Origin: JBBDXI01 sp040902425
Lineage (GTDB): Bacteria; Planctomycetota; Phycisphaerae; Phycisphaerales; UBA1924
Assembly: GCA_040902425.1 (NCBI GenBank)
Contig: JBBDXI010000035.1
Span: 1 to 5,711, forward strand
DNA length: 5,711 nucleotides
Direction: 5' to 3'
Shown piece by piece: positions 3,061-5,711 of the stretch (positions are counted from its first letter, which is position 1; every line of letters starts with the position of its first letter). The position numbers and the translations under genes were made by a program. The notes below the pieces were generated by a model. That model did not search any database. It worked only from the letters and a program-made list of their open reading frames with translations, and was not told the DNA's origin.

Positions 3061-5523
3061 ATGCTCCGTTCGTCCCTCGCGCTTCTCACCGCGCTGGCGC
3101 TGTTCGCACTGCCCGCCCCCGCGCCCGCGCAAACCCCCGTCGGCACCTCCCTCACCTACCAAGCCGAGCTGCTCTCCGCCGGCCAGCCCGTGGCCGGCCC
3201 CGCCGACCTGCGCTTCCGCCTCTACACCGCCGACACCGCCGGCGTCCAGATCGGCCCCACCATCGACCGCCCCAGCGTCGCCCTCCAGGCCGGCCGCTTC
3301 ACCGAAGCCCTCGACTTCGGCCCCGCCGCCTTCGGCCCCGACGCCCGCTTCCTCGAGATCGACATCCGACACCCCGCCGGCAGCGGCGGCTACATCACGC
3401 TCACGCCGCGCCAGCGCCTCTCCGCGGCCCCCGTCGCCCAGTTCGCCCTCAGCGGCAACCCCGGCCCCCAGGGCCCCACCGGGCCCACCGGCCCTCAAGG
3501 CCTCCAGGGGGCACAGGGAGCGCAGGGAGTCCAGGGCCCCCAAGGCCCCACCGGCCCGCAGGGCGCCACCGGCGCCACCGGCCCCCAGGGAATCCAGGGC
3601 GCCCAAGGGGTCCAGGGCCCGCAGGGCCCCATCGGCCCCACCGGCGCCTCCCCCTTCACGCTCAACGGCTCCTCCGCCATCTACACCGCCGGCAACGTCG
3701 GCATCGGCACCGCCACGCCCCAGCGCCTCCTCTCCGTCCAGGGCGGCGGCCTCGACGTCTTCGACGGCCCCAACCAGGGCATCTCCCTGACCACCGGCAG
3801 CTTCAACCTCGCTTCCTCCAACGAGGACCCCGTCTACCAGTACAGCTTCGCCACCGACCGCCACTCCTGGTGGACCGGCGGCTCCGAGCACATGGTGCTT
3901 ACCAGCACCGGCCTACTCGGTCTCGGCACGACCGGCCCCACCCAGCGCCTCCACGTCGTCGGCAACATCCAGGCAGCCGGATCGATCCTCGCCATCGTCT
4001 CAGGGAGCCCCGGCGTCTCCGGCACCACCACCTCCCTCACCGGCACCGCCGTCGGCGTCGCCGGCCAGAGCGCCAGCACCACCGGCCGCGGCGTCACCGG
4101 CACCTCCACCGCCACAACGGGCGCCACCTACGGCGGCCGCTTTCAGGCCTCCAGCACCACCGGGGTCGGCGCCGCCGGCGAGGCCCTCGCCACCACCGGC
4201 GCCGCCTACGGCGTGACCGGCCTCAGCGCCAGTTCCTCCGGGCGCGGCGTCTTCGGACACGCCACCGCCGCCACCGGCAACACGACGGGCGTCTACGGGC
4301 AGAGCGCCAGCCCCACCGGGCACGGCGTCAGCGGCTTCGCGAGCGCCCTCTCCGGCCTCTCCTCCGGCGGCGTCTTCCAGAGCACCAGCACCAGCGGCCA
4401 GGGGGTCTTCGGCTTCGCCAACGCCGCCAGCGGGACCACCTACGGCGGCCGCTTCGAGGCCAACAGCACCACCGGCACCGCCGTCCTCGGCCTGGCCAAC
4501 GCGGGCACCGGCGCCACCCACGGCGGCCGCTTCGAGGCCGCCAGCACCTCCGGCACCGCCGTCCTCGGCTTGGCCAACGCCACCAGCGGCGACACCTTCG
4601 GCGGCCGCTTCCAGAGCGCCAGCCCCAGCGGGTGCGCCGTCTACGGGCTGATCACGGCCACCTCCGGCAGCGGCGACGCCGTCGGCGTTTTCGGCGAGAG
4701 CCTCGCCGCCACCAGCGTCGGCGTCTTCGGCACCTGCCTCGGCGGCAACGGCGTCATGGGCCTGGGCGGCACCGGCGTCCGCGGCGAGTCCGATGCGATC
4801 GGGGGCACCGGCGTCTTCGGCGCTGCCTACCACACCGTGGGCACGGTCTACGGCGGCTACTTCGAGACCCACAGCACCACCGGGCGCGCCGCCTTCGGCC
4901 ACGCCGTCCCCGGCAGCGGCACCAACTACGGGCTCGTCGGCCGCACCGAGAGCGGGACCAACGGCTACGGCGTCTTCTCCGAGGGCCGCTTCGGCGCCAC
5001 CGGAACCAAGGCCTTCCGCATCGACCACCCGGCCGACCCCGAGAACAAGTACCTCCTGCACCACGCCGCCGAGGGCCCCGAGCCCATCAACATCTACCGC
5101 GGCTCCGCCCGGCTCGACGCCGGCGGCAGCGCCACCGTCGAACTCCCCGCGTACTTCGCCCGCATCAACAAGGACCCCACCTACCACCTCACCCCCGTCG
5201 GCGCCCCCATGCCCATGCTCCACATCGCCGCGAAGATCCGCGAGGCCGACCTCGAAGCCGGCGCCGGCGCCGCCCCCGCCGACGCCGCCCCCACCTGCAC
5301 CTTCCGCATCGCCGGCGGCGCCCCTGGCGCTGAGGTCTCCTGGGAAGTCAAGGCCACCCGCAACGACCCCTGGGTCCGCCGCTACGGCGCCCCCGTCGAG
5401 ACCGACAAGCAGGACCTCGAACGCGGCACCTACCAGCACCCCGAGCTCTATGGCCAGCCCGTGGAGCGAGGCATCACCCACAAAGCGGCGGCCGAGCGGC
5501 CGCGCGCCCACCGCCAGCGCTGA
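3061..5523 (+). CDS. Secreted mosaic protein: collagen-like stretch, 26-residue repeats, conserved C-terminal domain
   Basis: 820 residues, exported, function unknown. Residues 1-23 are a signal peptide (hydrophobic core LALLTALALFAL, APA before the likely cleavage at 23/24). Residues 29-130 match a domain common in planctomycete secreted proteins: TYQAELL, LRFRLYTAD, LEIDIR and LTPRQRLSAAPVAQFAL. Residues 132-197 are 22 uninterrupted Gly-X-Y triplets. GNVGIGTATPQRLLSV (211-226) and GLGTTGPTQRLHVVG (287-301) follow; such motifs are typical of trimeric tail-fibre-like and endosialidase-chaperone-associated proteins. Residues about 331-622 are a ladder of Gly/Thr/Ser-rich units, several exactly 26 residues long. 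Residues 650-805 are a conserved C-terminal domain with FRIDHPADPENKYLLHH, EGPE, VSWEV, DPW and ERGTYQHPELYG, interrupted by an Ala-rich insert near 727-742. No sortase, PEP-CTERM or membrane anchor is visible. Probably a surface or extracellular fibrous protein, perhaps an adhesin (inference). The start follows GGAGG by 7 nt. Confidence 0.92.
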   Translation: MLRSSLALLTALALFALPAPAPAQTPVGTSLTYQAELLSAGQPVAGPADLRFRLYTADTAGVQIGPTIDRPSVALQAGRFTEALDFGPAAFGPDARFLEIDIRHPAGSGGYITLTPRQRLSAAPVAQFALSGNPGPQGPTGPTGPQGLQGAQGAQGVQGPQGPTGPQGATGATGPQGIQGAQGVQGPQGPIGPTGASPFTLNGSSAIYTAGNVGIGTATPQRLLSVQGGGLDVFDGPNQGISLTTGSFNLASSNEDPVYQYSFATDRHSWWTGGSEHMVLTSTGLLGLGTTGPTQRLHVVGNIQAAGSILAIVSGSPGVSGTTTSLTGTAVGVAGQSASTTGRGVTGTSTATTGATYGGRFQASSTTGVGAAGEALATTGAAYGVTGLSASSSGRGVFGHATAATGNTTGVYGQSASPTGHGVSGFASALSGLSSGGVFQSTSTSGQGVFGFANAASGTTYGGRFEANSTTGTAVLGLANAGTGATHGGRFEAASTSGTAVLGLANATSGDTFGGRFQSASPSGCAVYGLITATSGSGDAVGVFGESLAATSVGVFGTCLGGNGVMGLGGTGVRGESDAIGGTGVFGAAYHTVGTVYGGYFETHSTTGRAAFGHAVPGSGTNYGLVGRTESGTNGYGVFSEGRFGATGTKAFRIDHPADPENKYLLHHAAEGPEPINIYRGSARLDAGGSATVELPAYFARINKDPTYHLTPVGAPMPMLHIAAKIREADLEAGAGAAPADAAPTCTFRIAGGAPGAEVSWEVKATRNDPWVRRYGAPVETDKQDLERGTYQHPELYGQPVERGITHKAAAERPRAHRQR
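3454..3651 (+). repeat. Collagen-like Gly-X-Y tract, 22 triplets
   Basis: Residues 132-197 of the secreted protein repeat Gly-X-Y without interruption. Pro is frequent at X (GPQ, GPT, GPI), and Gln or Thr dominates at Y (GPQ, GPT, GAQ, GVQ, GAT). Bacterial collagen-like tracts of this sort can form triple helices without hydroxyproline, so the protein is probably a trimer. At 66 residues it is a short stalk. Confidence 0.95.
4051..4926 (+). repeat. Ladder of 26-residue (78-bp) repeats in the secreted protein
   Basis: Units start at residues 357, 383, 409, 435, 461 and 487, each exactly 26 residues, with consensus roughly YGGRFEA-STTG-AVFGLANA-TSGTT. A 26-27-residue unit precedes them (about 331-356), a 28-residue unit follows (513-540), three degenerate shorter units span 541-596, and another 26-residue unit covers 597-622. 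Units at 4441-4518 and 4519-4596 are the most alike at DNA level. Short hydrophobic strands alternating with Gly/Ser turns suggest a beta-solenoid or repeated beta-hairpin fold (inference). Confidence 0.85.
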
Positions 5524-5543
5524 CCCCCCAATGCACGAGTGAG

Positions 5544-5563
5544 CCGGGGCGTCCCCGCCCCGG
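5544..5563. terminator. Stable hairpin after the secreted protein gene
   Basis: CCGGGGCG at 5544-5551 pairs perfectly with CGCCCCGG at 5556-5563 over a 4-nt loop, 20 nt after the TGA stop. Only GTTCCGT follows, so it lacks the T tract of a classical intrinsic terminator. It lies between convergent genes and could serve both, or be part of a repeat element. Confidence 0.45.
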
Positions 5564-5572
5564 GTTCCGTGC

Positions 5573-5622
5573 CACGGGCGGCTTGAGGTCGCGAAGCCAG
5601 CGCCCGCCCGTGCCCTCAAGCC
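5573..5622. repeat. Palindromic repeat with two competing pairings
   Basis: CACGGGCG at 5573-5580 is the exact reverse complement of 5605-5612. GCTT at 5581-5584 can extend that stem with AAGC at 5594-5597. Separately, GGCTTGAGG at 5580-5588 is the exact reverse complement of 5614-5622. The two folds cannot form together. The GTGCCACGGGCGGCTTG start resembles dispersed planctomycete palindromes as I recall them. Confidence 0.55.
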
Positions 5623-5637
5623 CGGCCGCCCCGCCCC

Positions 5638-5711
5638 TCACTCCGGCCCCTCCCCCGCCGGCCTCACATCCTCCCCCGCCAGCCACCGCCGCCACGTCCC
5701 CAGCGCGCTCG
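5638..5711 (-). CDS. Probable C-terminal end of a convergent gene, truncated by the window edge
   Basis: On the minus strand one frame is open from the window end to a TGA at 5638-5640, giving at least 23 residues that end SALGTWRRWLAGEDVRP and then AGEGPE. All but one codon end in G or C, the bias of the sure genes here, and the residue mix (two Trp, mixed charges) looks protein-like. Other frames give Gly-rich low-complexity text or early stops. No family can be named from so short a tail. It would converge on the secreted protein gene across a 114-bp gap. Confidence 0.5.
   Translation of the reverse strand, partial: SALGTWRRWLAGEDVRPAGEGPE

Noticed and set aside
3454..4926. CRISPR-like or satellite repeat array
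   Set aside because: The periodicity is in codons (9-bp Gly-X-Y and 78-bp protein repeats) within one intact reading frame; there are no identical repeats with unique spacers.
2715..5333. An 872-codon plus-strand open frame overlapping the secreted protein gene
   Set aside because: Its translation is Arg/Pro/His-rich low complexity, the usual shadow of a GC-rich gene in another frame, and it overlaps two well-supported genes.
4000..5619. A 539-codon antisense open frame
   Set aside because: Gly/Ala/Val-rich monotone translation mirroring the codons of the opposite strand; no motif, no start signal, and it runs through the repeat ladder.
5573..5622. H-type RNA pseudoknot
   Set aside because: The arms interleave in pseudoknot order, but the connecting loops would be 0 and 1 nt across 8-9 bp stems, which is not sterically reasonable. 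Alternative hairpins are more likely.

Overview
The window is very GC-rich (by eye about 70% or more), and nearly every codon of the real genes ends in G or C. It most resembles a planctomycete of the Phycisphaerae group. Three things suggest this: two small membrane proteins starting with a CxxC-x-YDLSG...CPECG zinc ribbon, a large secreted protein with the 'TYQxxL...LRFxLY...LEIxxR' N-terminal domain, and GC-rich palindromic repeats of the kind scattered through planctomycete genomes. The assignment is an inference; there is no rRNA or other phylogenetic marker here.

Layout from left to right. (1) Minus strand, 11-1021: a class 1B-type dihydroorotate dehydrogenase (pyrD), the flavoenzyme of pyrimidine synthesis. 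(2) Plus strand, 1087-1521 and 1600-2028: two tandem paralogous proteins, each a four-cysteine zinc ribbon followed by three membrane segments. (3) Plus strand, 2114-2815: an apparent fusion of tetratricopeptide repeats to a YggX-like Fe(2+)-trafficking domain, with a 48-bp palindromic element in frame in the linker. (4) 2816-3060: a gap with an interspersed repeat, then a promoter and a clear Shine-Dalgarno site. (5) Plus strand, 3061-5523: an 820-residue secreted mosaic protein with signal peptide, N-terminal beta domain, 22 collagen-like Gly-X-Y triplets, two 'GIGT/GLGT' motifs, a ladder of 26-residue repeats and a conserved C-terminal domain. (6) 5524-5637: a convergent gap with hairpins. 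(7) Minus strand, 5638 to the end: the probable C-terminus of another gene.

The genes do not form an obvious pathway. The most coherent pattern is in how they start. Four neighbouring genes (pyrD, both zinc-ribbon genes and the TPR-YggX gene) have a TANNNT -10-like hexamer 5-7 nt before the start codon and no Shine-Dalgarno sequence, which fits leaderless transcripts. The secreted protein gene instead has a promoter-like element, a leader of about 34 nt and a strong GGAGG. The start rule also corrects the two zinc-ribbon starts: with it, all four cysteines fall at the same residue numbers in both paralogs.
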